In this document: piece after piece, positions 18,173-27,287 of the stretch
Layout: every line of letters begins with the position of its first letter
Numbering within the stretch: position 1 is the stretch's first letter
Assembly (NCBI GenBank): GCA_947175545.1
Contig: CAMWNI010000002.1
Span: 62,001 to 126,000, forward strand
Direction: 5' to 3'
Source: an uncultured Porphyromonadaceae bacterium
Lineage (GTDB): Bacteria > Bacteroidota > Bacteroidia > Bacteroidales > Muribaculaceae
DNA: 64,000 nucleotides
Made by a program: the position numbers and the translations under genes
The notes under the pieces: model-generated
Seen by the model: the letters and a program-made list of their open reading frames with translations, nothing else
What the model was told of the DNA's origin: nothing
The model's database searches: none

Positions 18173-19200
18173 TTTAGAAAGGAAATGGTTTCGGTTGGGA
18201 TTTGCATGGTTGCACAATGAAGAGAACCGTGCTGGCGAATGAGCGCTCTACAGTCAATGCCTATTATTTTTCGCTCGGGATAGACAATGCGCAGGACGTT
18301 TTCTGCAAGATGGTCTTTCATCGGTTGACCATAGGTAGGCATCAATATGGCTTTTTCAAGAACCAAATAGTTGGCATACGTTGCCGGTAAACGCAGTCCG
18401 TCTTCATCAAATATGGCGTCGGGGAGTGGAAGTTCAACAAGGTTGAAAGGTTCTCCCTCAGCATTAGTAAAGCCGGCAAGTTCCGTCGCCATAGCCTGTA
18501 AGGGGCCATAATGCTTGTCATTGGAATCCTGGCATCCGGTATAAACAATCGTATTGCCCGGAGCAAGCCGGCAGAGCGTATCAACATGTCCGTCGGTGTC
18601 ATCTCCTTCAAGACCTCCGTTTTTGATCCAAAGGAGTTTGCGTCCGGCTAAACGCTTAAGCAATGCCTGTTCAACTGCGTCACGTGTCAAAGGTTCATTC
18701 CGGTTTGGAGCCATCAGGCAATACTCTGTTGTCATTAAGGTTCCGCGTCCGTCACTCTCAATGGATCCGCCTTCAAAAACGAGGTCTTTGCAGTTACACG
18801 GCATGTGTTCGTAGACCCTGCGCTCTCCGAGACGGCGATTAACCTGGTTGTCAAAATTGGCGGCAAATTTCAGGCCCCAGCCGTTAAAGCGAAAATCGAG
18901 AAGATGAAATCCTTCGTCATCAACCATCGTCAGGGGACCATAATCACGAATCCACGTGTCATTAGTCTCTTTATAGACCTTAAACACTCCGTCTGGCAAA
19001 TCAATTGACGCCAATTCTGACTCAGGACCGATAAGTATGACCTTCTCGCCAGAGGATATAATCGCATTTATAATGTTGAGGTAACATTCATGCACTTCAT
19101 TGAGCATGTAGCACCAGTCAGTGGCTGAATGAGGCCACGCCATCAAAACGGCTCCATGACGTTCCCATTCGGCCGGAAATCTACTATTCTTGATCATCAT
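18169..19200 (-). CDS. aguA: agmatine deiminase
   Basis: This 343-residue member of the peptidyl-arginine-deiminase-like fold converts agmatine to N-carbamoylputrescine and ammonia. Family marks include NDTWIRDYGPLT, FEGGSIESDGRGT, GGLEGDDTDGHVDTLCR and the C-terminal nucleophile C329 in QHGSLHCATMQIP. It overlaps aguB by 4 bases downstream and overlaps the small upstream gene by 17 bases. A second in-frame ATG directly follows the first. With aguB it forms the agmatine route to putrescine; arginine decarboxylase is not in this window. Confidence 0.95.
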   Translation of the reverse strand: MMIKNSRFPAEWERHGAVLMAWPHSATDWCYMLNEVHECYLNIINAIISSGEKVILIGPESELASIDLPDGVFKVYKETNDTWIRDYGPLTMVDDEGFHLLDFRFNGWGLKFAANFDNQVNRRLGERRVYEHMPCNCKDLVFEGGSIESDGRGTLMTTEYCLMAPNRNEPLTRDAVEQALLKRLAGRKLLWIKNGGLEGDDTDGHVDTLCRLAPGNTIVYTGCQDSNDKHYGPLQAMATELAGFTNAEGEPFNLVELPLPDAIFDEDGLRLPATYANYLVLEKAILMPTYGQPMKDHLAENVLRIVYPERKIIGIDCRALIRQHGSLHCATMQIPTETISFLK

Positions 19201-19423
19201 AATCAGTCAGAGAATCCCAGATGGAATTCTGATTTTCAATATATATCTCAGCAAACTCGATAAATCCATAACGCTCAGTGTAACCGTTTTCGATGCACCA
19301 GTCGGTATACTCATTATTCAGTTCGGCATCTTCTGCAATCATCCGATGCAACTCTCGGTTTGCGAGGTCAATGCTTCTAAAGGAGTCCAGAAGAGATTCA
19401 AAAAGTTCAGTAATGTTGTTCAT
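19184..19423 (-). CDS. small acidic protein of unknown function upstream of aguA
   Basis: The ORF encodes 79 residues with 12 Glu, 8 Asp, 4 Arg and no Lys, giving a net charge near -16. It has no signal peptide or membrane segment and is predicted to be largely helical. It is preceded by a good -7 element (19452-19459) and overlaps the aguA start by 17 bases, which supports it being a real first gene of the agu unit. I do not recognise a family. A role with AguA or in regulation is only suggested by position. Confidence 0.6.
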   Translation of the reverse strand: MNNITELFESLLDSFRSIDLANRELHRMIAEDAELNNEYTDWCIENGYTERYGFIEFAEIYIENQNSIWDSLTDYDDQE

Positions 19424-19451
19424 GGTACTTGGATAACAATTAACTAACTGA

Positions 19452-19459
19452 CAAAGTTA
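19452..19459 (-). promoter_or_regulatory. -7 promoter element for the small acidic protein-aguA-aguB unit
   Basis: The minus strand reads TAACTTTG, a match to TAnnTTTG, in the 49-base gap after hom and about 29 bases before the ATG at 19423. No clear TTTG is seen at -33. Confidence 0.55.
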
Positions 19460-19472
19460 GACGCGTTGTCAA

Positions 19473-20672
19473 TCAGTCAGGCGGATAAGCAGCAATAAAC
19501 ACATCGCGGTCACGCATGAGAGCGGCAACTCTGTGCAGGTCAGCCAACGAAGTGTGGCCCACTACGTAGTTAAAATCCGCAGAACTGTATTTCTCGCTGA
19601 TGCTGTCAAATTCGATAAGGTTAAGGTCTTCGGGATTCCGATAGCGGAAGAAGACTCGAAAATGGACATCGTTTGTAAATTCAGGCAAATCATTGAGGTG
19701 TGTCAGGCGCTTCTTATATTCGTACTTGTAGTCATACTGACAGGCTGTTATGTCGCTAAGAATGGCCGAACCGGTCGGGAAGCCTCCGGCTCCACGCCCG
19801 AACATGAACTGCTTGTCATAGTACAGACCTTTGATTACAACGCCATTGAATTCGTCGTCAACACCATAGATATATTTGTTTTTTGAAAGCAACTGAGGAA
19901 TCACACAGGCAACGAGACGTCCGTCGGCAAGCTTTTCGACATGACCGACAAGTTTGATTCTGCGCCCCTTTTCGCGGGCAAACCGTATGTCATAGTCTCG
20001 GAGATTTGAGATTCCAAATGTGAAGATATTCTCCGGAGCAATGTAGGTGCCAAAGGCATGAACCGTAATTATAATCAACTTTGATAGCGAATCCCATCCG
20101 TCAACGTCCAGACTCGGGTCACTTTCAGCAAATCCGGCCTCTTGCGCTTCACGAAGGGCTGCCTCATAAGTCATTCCATGGTTGAAAATTTTTGTCAGGA
20201 TGTAGTTTGACGAGCCGTTCAGGATACCCTTTACGCTGACAAGCAGTTCATTGTCGTAATACTCCTCAAGATTTCTGATGACGGGAATTGAGCCGCAAGC
20301 CGAAGCATCATACAGGAGTGTTGATCCGGTCTGTTTCTGCATCTCGATCAGTTCAGGAAGATGCTCGGCAAGCATTTTCTTGTTTCCGCTCACGGCGGAC
20401 ATTCCCTCCCGCAAAGCTCTGGTTATGATTGCATAAGAGGCCCTCGCATCGTCGACAAGCTCGACAATAAGATTTATTTCAGGGTCATTAAAAATCGAAT
20501 CATAATTATCGGTAAAATCAGCCTCTATACCACGGTTCTTGCTGATATCGCGCACGCATATACGCTTAATTCTAACACCGTCAGGACGCGTAGTTTCCAG
20601 CAGATTATATAAAGCCTTTCCAACGGTTCCGAATCCAAACAGTCCGATAACAAGTTTCTTGCGGTCTGCCAT
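19473..20672 (-). CDS. hom: homoserine dehydrogenase
   Basis: The 399-residue enzyme reduces aspartate semialdehyde to homoserine. The N-terminus has the Rossmann motif GLFGFGTVGKAL, and the catalytic part has GILNGSSNYILT and the AESDPSLDVDGWDSLSK signature with its conserved acidic and Lys residues. The C-terminal ~85 residues (VHFRVFFRYRNP onward) have an ACT-like character but are short, so feedback control by threonine is possible but not certain. Its ATG shares one base with the metX stop (TAATG), so it is the second gene of a metX-hom unit. It is monofunctional; aspartate kinase is encoded separately at 28658. Confidence 0.94.
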   Translation of the reverse strand: MADRKKLVIGLFGFGTVGKALYNLLETTRPDGVRIKRICVRDISKNRGIEADFTDNYDSIFNDPEINLIVELVDDARASYAIITRALREGMSAVSGNKKMLAEHLPELIEMQKQTGSTLLYDASACGSIPVIRNLEEYYDNELLVSVKGILNGSSNYILTKIFNHGMTYEAALREAQEAGFAESDPSLDVDGWDSLSKLIIITVHAFGTYIAPENIFTFGISNLRDYDIRFAREKGRRIKLVGHVEKLADGRLVACVIPQLLSKNKYIYGVDDEFNGVVIKGLYYDKQFMFGRGAGGFPTGSAILSDITACQYDYKYEYKKRLTHLNDLPEFTNDVHFRVFFRYRNPEDLNLIEFDSISEKYSSADFNYVVGHTSLADLHRVAALMRDRDVFIAAYPPD

Positions 20673-21694
20673 TATTTATTTATGAATTGTGTAATAATTT
20701 CTGTCAGTTTTTTATATTCAATCAGGAAACCATCGTGTCCGAAGTCAGAGTCAATCACGTGGTATTCTACGTCCGGGATGAAATCAACAAGCGGCTGATG
20801 GTCCTTTGGCGGGAAGAGGATGTCAGAGGTGATTGCAACAACGAGAGTCTTGGGTCTGAATCCTTGAAGAACATCGGCCATGTCGCCACGTCCGCGACTA
20901 ATGTCATGAGAGTCAACCGCACGGCTTAGCCTATAATAACTGTATGCGTTGAAACGGTCTGATAATTTCTTGCCTTGGTGTTGCTGATAGGTCAGTACGC
21001 GACGCGTGAATGGTGACTTCGGGTCGGTCTCGGCTCCGTTGTCAGCCTGGGTTAAATCGTAGGCCTGCGCGCCGCGGTAGCTTAGCAGAGCAATGGAACG
21101 CGCCACGGCCAATCCTGCAGCTCCGGCGTCAGGACGCTCGTCGCCGTAAGTTGTGTCAGCATCAATAGCCATTCTCTGACTCTCATTAAAGGCGGCAGCC
21201 CAGGGTTTCGTCACGGGAGTGGTTGCTATCAACGCGGTCCGTTCAGCAAAATCCGGCTCCATAAGCGCCCATTCCATACATTGAAAACCGCCGAGCGAGG
21301 ATCCAATCAGAAGTTTCACCCGTTGGATTCCAAGATAAGCGGCCAAAAGCTGGTGTACGCGTACCATGTCACGCACCGTCATCTGCGGGAATCTGTCATA
21401 ATACGGCTTTCCTCTACGCGGGTCAACAGAAAGCGGACCGGTTGTGCCGTAATGCGAGCCGAGTATGTTGGCACACACAATAAAGTATTTGTCGGGATCC
21501 AAGAATCCGCCGCTGACAACGGTGTTGGGCCACCAGTCGGCGACATCACTATTGGCCGTCAGCGCATGACAAACCCAAATAACATTATCGCGTTCGGCGT
21601 TCAAGCGACCAAACGTATGATAAGCAATCTGCAGCCCGGGCAACTGCGCACCCGTCTCCAATTGAAATGTATCTTTATAGTCGTAGACTTCCAT
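20672..21694 (-). CDS. metX: homoserine O-acetyltransferase (MetX-type)
   Basis: This 340-residue alpha/beta hydrolase-fold enzyme activates homoserine with acetyl-CoA, the first committed step to methionine. The nucleophile elbow is IGSSLGG with S133. The Asp and His of the triad lie in ITSDILFPP and DSDFGHDGF (H320). VCHALTANSD and NILGSHYGTTGP are typical of the MetX family. Whether the acyl donor is acetyl- or succinyl-CoA cannot be settled by eye. It leads the operon behind a strong promoter and is coupled to hom. Confidence 0.93.
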   Translation of the reverse strand: MEVYDYKDTFQLETGAQLPGLQIAYHTFGRLNAERDNVIWVCHALTANSDVADWWPNTVVSGGFLDPDKYFIVCANILGSHYGTTGPLSVDPRRGKPYYDRFPQMTVRDMVRVHQLLAAYLGIQRVKLLIGSSLGGFQCMEWALMEPDFAERTALIATTPVTKPWAAAFNESQRMAIDADTTYGDERPDAGAAGLAVARSIALLSYRGAQAYDLTQADNGAETDPKSPFTRRVLTYQQHQGKKLSDRFNAYSYYRLSRAVDSHDISRGRGDMADVLQGFRPKTLVVAITSDILFPPKDHQPLVDFIPDVEYHVIDSDFGHDGFLIEYKKLTEIITQFINK

Positions 21695-21713
21695 TATAGC
21701 ATATAATCAACTG

Positions 21714-21745
21714 CAAAGATACAAATTTTTTTCAGGGGGTGCAAA
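21714..21745 (-). promoter_or_regulatory. Bacteroidota-type promoter for metX-hom
   Basis: On the minus strand TTTG (21742-21745) and TATCTTTG (21714-21721) are 20 bases apart, matching both elements. The ATG at 21694 lies about 20 bases after the -7 element. I see no S-box or other riboswitch in the short leader. Confidence 0.8.
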
Positions 21746-21809
21746 TTTGAACTTTTTGTAACGCTATGTGTTTTAAAGATAAATTGAAACTATTAAATTA
21801 TTCTTAACT

Positions 21810-22289
21810 ATGAAAAAAATACTTTATTCTCTGATGTTTCTTCCAATGCTTGCAATAATGAGTGCATGCAGCGACAGTGACAACGACCTTCCTGAAGTTG
21901 ATATGCAGGTAACAATCAGCGGCGGTATACAGAACGAAGATGACAATAAGATTTATGTTGAGCAGGGAACTCCTCTCGTTGTTGAAAGCGTAACGGCAAT
22001 CCCTCGCAACGGCAAGAAAACTACCCTTGGTCTGACAACATATTATCTGAACGGACTACCCCAGTATCAGACTGTAACGGTTCCGTTCTCCTGCACGCTC
22101 TCAACCACCGAGCTGAAGCCGGGTGAGTACTCATTCCAGATAAAGAGTGCAGTCTATCAGGTTGACAAGACCGCAGCATTTGTACTGATGAGCTACGACC
22201 TCGTTGTTGAAGAGCCGCAGTCAGACGAACCCGCAACATACGGTCGCTCCATTGTCCGCCCTGACACCCAGCAACTCGCCGAACAATAA
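21810..22289 (+). CDS. hypothetical lipoprotein
   Basis: The 159-residue product starts with a lipoprotein signal ending in MSAC, so C20 is the predicted lipidated residue, and is followed by an acidic SDSDNDLPE stretch. The body is beta-rich and could form one Ig-like or beta-sandwich domain (about 30-130), followed by a polar tail. I do not recognise a family. It is a single gene between the divergent metX promoter and a terminator, so it is not obviously linked to neighbours. Its location is probably the periplasmic or outer-membrane face. Confidence 0.65.
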   Translation: MKKILYSLMFLPMLAIMSACSDSDNDLPEVDMQVTISGGIQNEDDNKIYVEQGTPLVVESVTAIPRNGKKTTLGLTTYYLNGLPQYQTVTVPFSCTLSTTELKPGEYSFQIKSAVYQVDKTAAFVLMSYDLVVEEPQSDEPATYGRSIVRPDTQQLAEQ

Positions 22290-22344
22290 AAAGTATGTCT
22301 CTAATCAGAAACTGAATACTCTATATTAACGCAACCGAAATTGG

Positions 22345-22383
22345 AAACGGTCCTCGGAGATAGATCCGGGACCGTTTTTTTTC
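22345..22383 (+). terminator. terminator after the hypothetical lipoprotein gene
   Basis: The 9-bp stem AAACGGTCC / GGACCGTTT (22345-22353 with 22369-22377) is extended inside by CGGA/TCCG, and is followed by a run of T up to 22382. It lies between convergent genes, directly before the end of uvrA. Confidence 0.88.
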
Positions 22384-22385
22384 GT

Positions 22386-25223
22386 TTAAAGTTCAATGAA
22401 CGGAGCTGTTGGAGAATCTGTCCTGGCAACGTCCTCCGGAGTTCCCTCGGCAACAATCATGCCTCCTGAGTCTCCTCCTTCAGGCCCCATGTCGATTATC
22501 CAGTCGGCCAGTTTAATAACATCAGTGTTATGCTCAATTATTAGAACCGTATTGCCTTTTTCAACGAGCTTATTAAGCAGTTGCATGAGTGTTCTGATAT
22601 CCTCGAAGTGCAAACCGGTTGTCGGTTCATCGAGAATAAAGAGCGTCTTGCCCGTGTCTCGCTTGGCAAGTTCAGTTGCAAGCTTCACGCGCTGGTTCTC
22701 TCCTCCGCTGAGGGTGCTGGACGGCTGTCCGAGCTTGATATAGCCAAGGCCTACTTCCTGCAAGACCTTCAGTTTGCGCAAAATGACAGGAGTATTCTCA
22801 AAGAACTCAACTGCCTGGTTTATTGTCATGTCAAGAACATCGGCAATGGATTTTCCTTTGAAGCGGACCTCAAGCGTCTCGCGATTGTAACGCCGTCCCA
22901 GGCACTCCTCACACGGTACAAGAACGTCCGGAAGAAAATTCATTTCAATCGTCTTATAGCCATTGCCCTTGCAGGTTTCACAGCGGCCCCCCTTTACATT
23001 AAAAGAGAAACGGCCCGGTTTATAACCTCGGATTTTTGCTTCGGGCAGGTTGACGTACAAAGAACGGATGTCAGAGAATACGCCTGTGTAAGTTGCCGGA
23101 TTGCTTCGCGGAGTGCGACCAAGCGGAGTCTGGTCAACAGTAACCACCTTATCGATGTTCTCCAAGCCTTCAAGCGAGCCATAAGGCAGCGGAGTCTGCA
23201 AAGAACGGTAGAGCTTTGACGTCAGAATCGGTCTCAAAGTTCCGTTAATCAACGACGATTTTCCGGAGCCGCTGACACCACTGACAATTGTAAGAGTGCC
23301 AAGTGGAATTTTCAGCGTGACATTTTTCAGATTGTGGCCAGTCGCCCCGGAGAGAGTCAGAAACTTTCCGTTACCTTTGCGGCGCTCGGCAGGCAATTCG
23401 ATTTTACGTCGTCCGTTCAGGTAGTCGGCTGTCAGCGTCTTGCTTTTGAGCATTTGCTTCGGAGTGCCTTGGAAAACAACCTCGCCACCCTTCCGGCCGG
23501 CCAAAGGACCGATGTCAACGATATAGTCAGCGTCAAGCATGATATCCTTGTCATGTTCAACTACTATAATGGAGTTTTCAGCATCGCGCAGCCGCTTCAA
23601 GGATTCTATCAGACGTCTGTTGTCACGCTGATGCAAGCCGATGCTCGGCTCATCAAGGATATAGAGAACGTTTACGAGTTCCGATCCCATCTGAGTTGCA
23701 AGTCTGATGCGTTGACTTTCGCCGCCACTGAGAGTAGCCGAAGCGCGACCAAGTGACAGGTATTCCAGCCCTACGTCCTTCAGGAAGGACAGACGAGACT
23801 TTATTTCCTTTAAAATTTCGTGAGCCACGACCTTCTGAGTCGGCGACAGATGCTGTTCCATGTCATCCAGCCACTTCAACAGAGACGAGATATCCATCCG
23901 GCAGAGGTCGGCGATATTCTTGTCAGCTATAAAAAAGTTTCTGGCTTCAAGATTTAAACGGTCGCCACGACATTCCGGACATTCTGCACGTGTATAAAAC
24001 TGATTACTCCAGGACTTAGCTCCGAGATCAGCGTCTTCCTCCTGCTGCATCTCAATATACTTCACTATGCCCTCGTAAGTGCGAAAATAGTTCCGCATGC
24101 TCATTGTCTGGTCCTTTATGTCAAGTTTTTCCGTACAGCCATATAGAACTTCATTTAGTGCATCCTCCGGAAGGTCCTCGACCGGAGTCTTCAGCGTGCA
24201 GCCATGACGTTCAAGCAAGGCTTCGAGCTGCTTGAAAATCATTGTCGATTTGCTCTTGCCGAGAGGTTCAATCGCTCCGGCGGCAATACTCAGCCGACGG
24301 TTTGGAATAACCTTGTCAATGTCGATTACGTTGATTTCGCCTATGCCCTTGCAACGCTCGCAAGCACCAAGAGGAGAATTGAACGAAAAGTTATGAGGAG
24401 CAGGCTCGCGATAGCTTATACCGTTTTCGGCATCCATGAGCGTACGGGATAGATAGTGCAGCTTGTTATCGTCGTCGACATCACAGACAATCATCTGCTT
24501 ATCGCCCTGACGCAACGTCGAACTAACCGACTCGCGAAGGCGCATAACGTCAACATCCGCAACCTTAAGCTTGTCTACAACCAACTCTATGGAGTGGTTT
24601 TTATAACGATCAAGCTTCATTCCGGGCGTGATTTCCTTCATTTTTCCGTCAACCCGTACCGTAATATAGCCTTTTTTTGCAAGCTGTTCAAACAGATCTT
24701 GATAATGCCCTTTACGATTCTTGACAAGAGGCGCAAGCAGGAGAATTTTATGCCCTTCAAAACGACTCAAAATCAAATTGACAATCTGCTCCTCAGAGTA
24801 CTTGACCATCGGTTTTCCACTGATATACGACCGGGCCTCTCCCGCACGCGCATAGAGCAAACGAAGAAAGTCATATACCTCAGTGGTTGTGCCAATAGTT
24901 GAGCGCGGGTTTTTGTTAGTAGTCTTCTGCTCGATGGCGATTACGGGACTGAGACCGGTAATCTGGTCGGCATCCGGGCGTTCAAGCGATCCGAGCATCT
25001 GACGGGCATAGCTTGAGAACGTTTCAACATATCTTCGCTGGCCTTCGGCAAAAATAGTGTCGAAGGCCAGCGAGGATTTGCCGGAGCCGCTGAGTCCGGT
25101 AATGACGGTCAGTTTTCCGTGAGGAATCTCAACATCAATATTTTTCAGATTATGTACCCTCGCGCCTTTGACAATCAAGGATTCAAGCGAAGACACCCTG
25201 GTTTTATCACTTTTTATGCTCAT
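22386..25223 (-). CDS. uvrA: excinuclease ABC subunit A
   Basis: This 945-residue DNA-damage recognition ATPase has two ABC modules. Walker A motifs are GLSGSGKSS (about residue 43) and GVSGSGKSS (about 645), and signature motifs are LSGGESQRIRLA and LSGGENQRVKLA. Zinc-binding cysteine pairs occur at CERCKG, CPECRG, CETCKG and CEEC. It scans DNA with UvrB in nucleotide-excision repair. Length is normal. Its start overlaps the lytic transglycosylase stop by 4 bases (ATGA), so it is the last gene of a coupled chain, an unusual place for a repair gene. Confidence 0.98.
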   Translation of the reverse strand: MSIKSDKTRVSSLESLIVKGARVHNLKNIDVEIPHGKLTVITGLSGSGKSSLAFDTIFAEGQRRYVETFSSYARQMLGSLERPDADQITGLSPVIAIEQKTTNKNPRSTIGTTTEVYDFLRLLYARAGEARSYISGKPMVKYSEEQIVNLILSRFEGHKILLLAPLVKNRKGHYQDLFEQLAKKGYITVRVDGKMKEITPGMKLDRYKNHSIELVVDKLKVADVDVMRLRESVSSTLRQGDKQMIVCDVDDDNKLHYLSRTLMDAENGISYREPAPHNFSFNSPLGACERCKGIGEINVIDIDKVIPNRRLSIAAGAIEPLGKSKSTMIFKQLEALLERHGCTLKTPVEDLPEDALNEVLYGCTEKLDIKDQTMSMRNYFRTYEGIVKYIEMQQEEDADLGAKSWSNQFYTRAECPECRGDRLNLEARNFFIADKNIADLCRMDISSLLKWLDDMEQHLSPTQKVVAHEILKEIKSRLSFLKDVGLEYLSLGRASATLSGGESQRIRLATQMGSELVNVLYILDEPSIGLHQRDNRRLIESLKRLRDAENSIIVVEHDKDIMLDADYIVDIGPLAGRKGGEVVFQGTPKQMLKSKTLTADYLNGRRKIELPAERRKGNGKFLTLSGATGHNLKNVTLKIPLGTLTIVSGVSGSGKSSLINGTLRPILTSKLYRSLQTPLPYGSLEGLENIDKVVTVDQTPLGRTPRSNPATYTGVFSDIRSLYVNLPEAKIRGYKPGRFSFNVKGGRCETCKGNGYKTIEMNFLPDVLVPCEECLGRRYNRETLEVRFKGKSIADVLDMTINQAVEFFENTPVILRKLKVLQEVGLGYIKLGQPSSTLSGGENQRVKLATELAKRDTGKTLFILDEPTTGLHFEDIRTLMQLLNKLVEKGNTVLIIEHNTDVIKLADWIIDMGPEGGDSGGMIVAEGTPEDVARTDSPTAPFIEL

Positions 25224-26170
25224 TTAGTCCATTTGGGATTATAGGTCCGGAGTTTCTGAGTTGACCGCCGCTGCGAGTCCGCTTTCGGAATCCATACCTT
25301 GTAAGTTTTACCGGCTTTATTGGTAAGCTTTTTGTCGCGTATCCACGGGTTATACTCTCGGAGTGTAGCGTAGTCTATTCCGTGCTGGATTGCCCAAGCA
25401 GGCCAATCCACGACAGGTCCACTGACGGTTTCAACCGTATACTCATACGGTTGGTAAAGCTGACTTTCGTCAAGAATGAAACCATATGACCCGGGTTCTT
25501 CCATAATCATTTTCATGGCCATCATGCGATAAGGATAGCGCCTGGTCTCTTCAACCAACCAGAGATCAAAAGCAGAGTCAACTCCTTGAGCGTTCAGCTC
25601 TTTATCAATGCGTGCAGTGCCGCCGTTATAACTCGCGGCAACCGACTCCCAGTTGCCATACTTCGCAAAAGCATTGCGCAAATACTTACATGCGGCCTCC
25701 GTTTCCTTCTCAATATTGTAACGCTCGTCAACCTCATCGTTGACTTCGAGACCGTATTGTTTAGCCGTTCCGGGCATGAACTGCCAAATCCCGGCCGCTC
25801 CGGCCCCGGAGCGCGCAAGCGGATTCAAATAGCTTTCAATGCAGGCAAGATAAAGGAAGTCCGGATGAATTCCGTTCTTTTTCAATATCGGTTCAAGCAG
25901 TGGAAAGTATCGGTTTGCGCGTTTGATGGTCAGTAACGTATTGCCATGAGTGTAAATCATTGATGTCAGTTCGCGGTCAAGTCGCTCAGCCATGTCAACG
26001 CGGTCCAGGTCTATTTTAGCATCGGCAAAATTCATTGACCTCGGAATTTCCGGATTGGGAACCGAGAGAAAACGTATCGGAGAAGTCGCACCTGACGGTG
26101 AGGTTTCAGTGGCGGTTGACGCACACGCGGTCAACGTTATCACCATTGCGAAAAAAAGCAGTTTCTTCAT
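25220..26170 (-). CDS. MltD-like lytic transglycosylase lipoprotein
   Basis: The 316-residue product has a lipoprotein signal (MVITLTAC, C16). The catalytic SLT domain covers about residues 85-215, with the catalytic Glu in CIESYLNP and the typical SGAGAAGIWQFMPGTAKQYGL and AASYNGGTARI motifs. The C-terminal part (YTVETVSGPVVDWPAWAIQHG to the end) resembles a single LysM-like segment. It would cleave peptidoglycan glycan strands at the outer membrane. It overlaps both neighbours by 4 bases. Confidence 0.85.
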   Translation of the reverse strand: MKKLLFFAMVITLTACASTATETSPSGATSPIRFLSVPNPEIPRSMNFADAKIDLDRVDMAERLDRELTSMIYTHGNTLLTIKRANRYFPLLEPILKKNGIHPDFLYLACIESYLNPLARSGAGAAGIWQFMPGTAKQYGLEVNDEVDERYNIEKETEAACKYLRNAFAKYGNWESVAASYNGGTARIDKELNAQGVDSAFDLWLVEETRRYPYRMMAMKMIMEEPGSYGFILDESQLYQPYEYTVETVSGPVVDWPAWAIQHGIDYATLREYNPWIRDKKLTNKAGKTYKVWIPKADSQRRSTQKLRTYNPKWTK

Positions 26171-26724
26171 AAGTCTGACGGAGTAAAAAGAGGTTCATTT
26201 TCGTTTTTATGATAATAAGCCGAGAGTGTGGCCACAAGAGTCGTGATTTCGGAAATTGCGCGCGCAGTTTCCTCGGAGACTTCCTTTCCCTGAAGTTTAA
26301 GTATCAACATTCCGTAAAGAGCAGTGAAACAGGTAGCGATTTCATCTTCGGCAACAGCACCCGCCTTCGAACGAAGTTCGACGATGTAAGGCAACACCTT
26401 ATAATATAAAGACTGATAGCGATTGAAGCGGGAATCGCCGAGCAGTTGTTTGTGTAGTTCAGTCAGCTCCCCAAGAATGTTACGGTTAATCTGCAAATGG
26501 CCATGCTCCGCCACGCCTTCGCGACGCATCATGTCAATCAGCGAATCGTACCATTCCGTTATCTCCTTTTTTTGCTCTGGAGTCAGATCCTGAAATCTGT
26601 CAATGATGTTCGTCTGAATCTTGTCAATTTCAAGATCATTCGCGCGAATCATATCCTCAATCTGCCACATGTAGAGCAGATATTCGGCAATATTCTCTTT
26701 ACGTTTTTGTGAGGCTATAATCAT
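26167..26724 (-). CDS. DUF4924 family protein
   Basis: The 185-residue protein is helical and soluble with no signal peptide. The start (MIIASQKRKENIAEYLLYMW) matches the DUF4924 family found in Bacteroidota as I know it. No catalytic residues are known. It overlaps the genes on both sides by 4 bases, in the chain thiD, thiE-like, this gene, lytic transglycosylase, uvrA. Function is unknown. Confidence 0.8.
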   Translation of the reverse strand: MIIASQKRKENIAEYLLYMWQIEDMIRANDLEIDKIQTNIIDRFQDLTPEQKKEITEWYDSLIDMMRREGVAEHGHLQINRNILGELTELHKQLLGDSRFNRYQSLYYKVLPYIVELRSKAGAVAEDEIATCFTALYGMLILKLQGKEVSEETARAISEITTLVATLSAYYHKNENEPLFTPSDL

Positions 26725-27287
26725 TTCTGTTCAATTATTGCGGCGATATTGCTTAAAACAGTCGCCTTATTTGTATTTTCTGTCCATACGGAGCCTAAAA
26801 CGGCAACGCCCGCAAAAGGATAACGCTTGAGAAGCGGAATCCGTTCAGAGGTGACGCCTCCGAGCGCAACAACCTTTCCGGGGGGGAGCGACATTAATTC
26901 CGGCTCACTGAAGTCATGACAGTAGCCGCTTTTGCTGATGCTTGGAAAAACCGGACTCAATAGACAGTAGTCTGCCGGAAGGAAAGTCTCGTCAACCGTA
27001 TGGCATGAGCGGCTGACAATTCCCTCAGCACCGGCAGGAATATCCAAATTACGTGAATTAAGATTAAGTCCTATATCCGGAAATTCACGGACAAGCTCGA
27101 AATGGTCATGAAGTGTTACCCGACTTCTGAATTTTAACGGAATATTAGCGATAATATTGCGCAACTGAGCCACACCACAACCGGGGTGCCGAAGGTGAAT
27201 TCTGTCAACGCCCATTTTCAGCATGGCGACGGAGAGTTCGGCCTCGTCATTACGCGGACTTTCAGGTGTAATAACAATTATCCGCAT
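26721..27287 (-). CDS. short thiamine-phosphate synthase-like (ThiE/TenI) protein
   Basis: The 188-residue TIM-barrel protein keeps a degraded set of ThiE/TenI motifs: IHLRHPGC in place of QLRxK, GLNLNSRNLD, SRSCHTVDE, ADYCLLSPVFPSISKSGY, and ALGGVTSERI with a late AVLGSVW. ThiE joins HMP-pyrophosphate and thiazole phosphate; TenI relatives do other thiazole or thiamine work. The loss of the Lys in the first motif makes full ThiE activity uncertain. It overlaps thiD by 10 bases and DUF4924 by 4, so thiamine metabolism is strongly implied. Confidence 0.72.
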   Translation of the reverse strand: MRIIVITPESPRNDEAELSVAMLKMGVDRIHLRHPGCGVAQLRNIIANIPLKFRSRVTLHDHFELVREFPDIGLNLNSRNLDIPAGAEGIVSRSCHTVDETFLPADYCLLSPVFPSISKSGYCHDFSEPELMSLPPGKVVALGGVTSERIPLLKRYPFAGVAVLGSVWTENTNKATVLSNIAAIIEQK

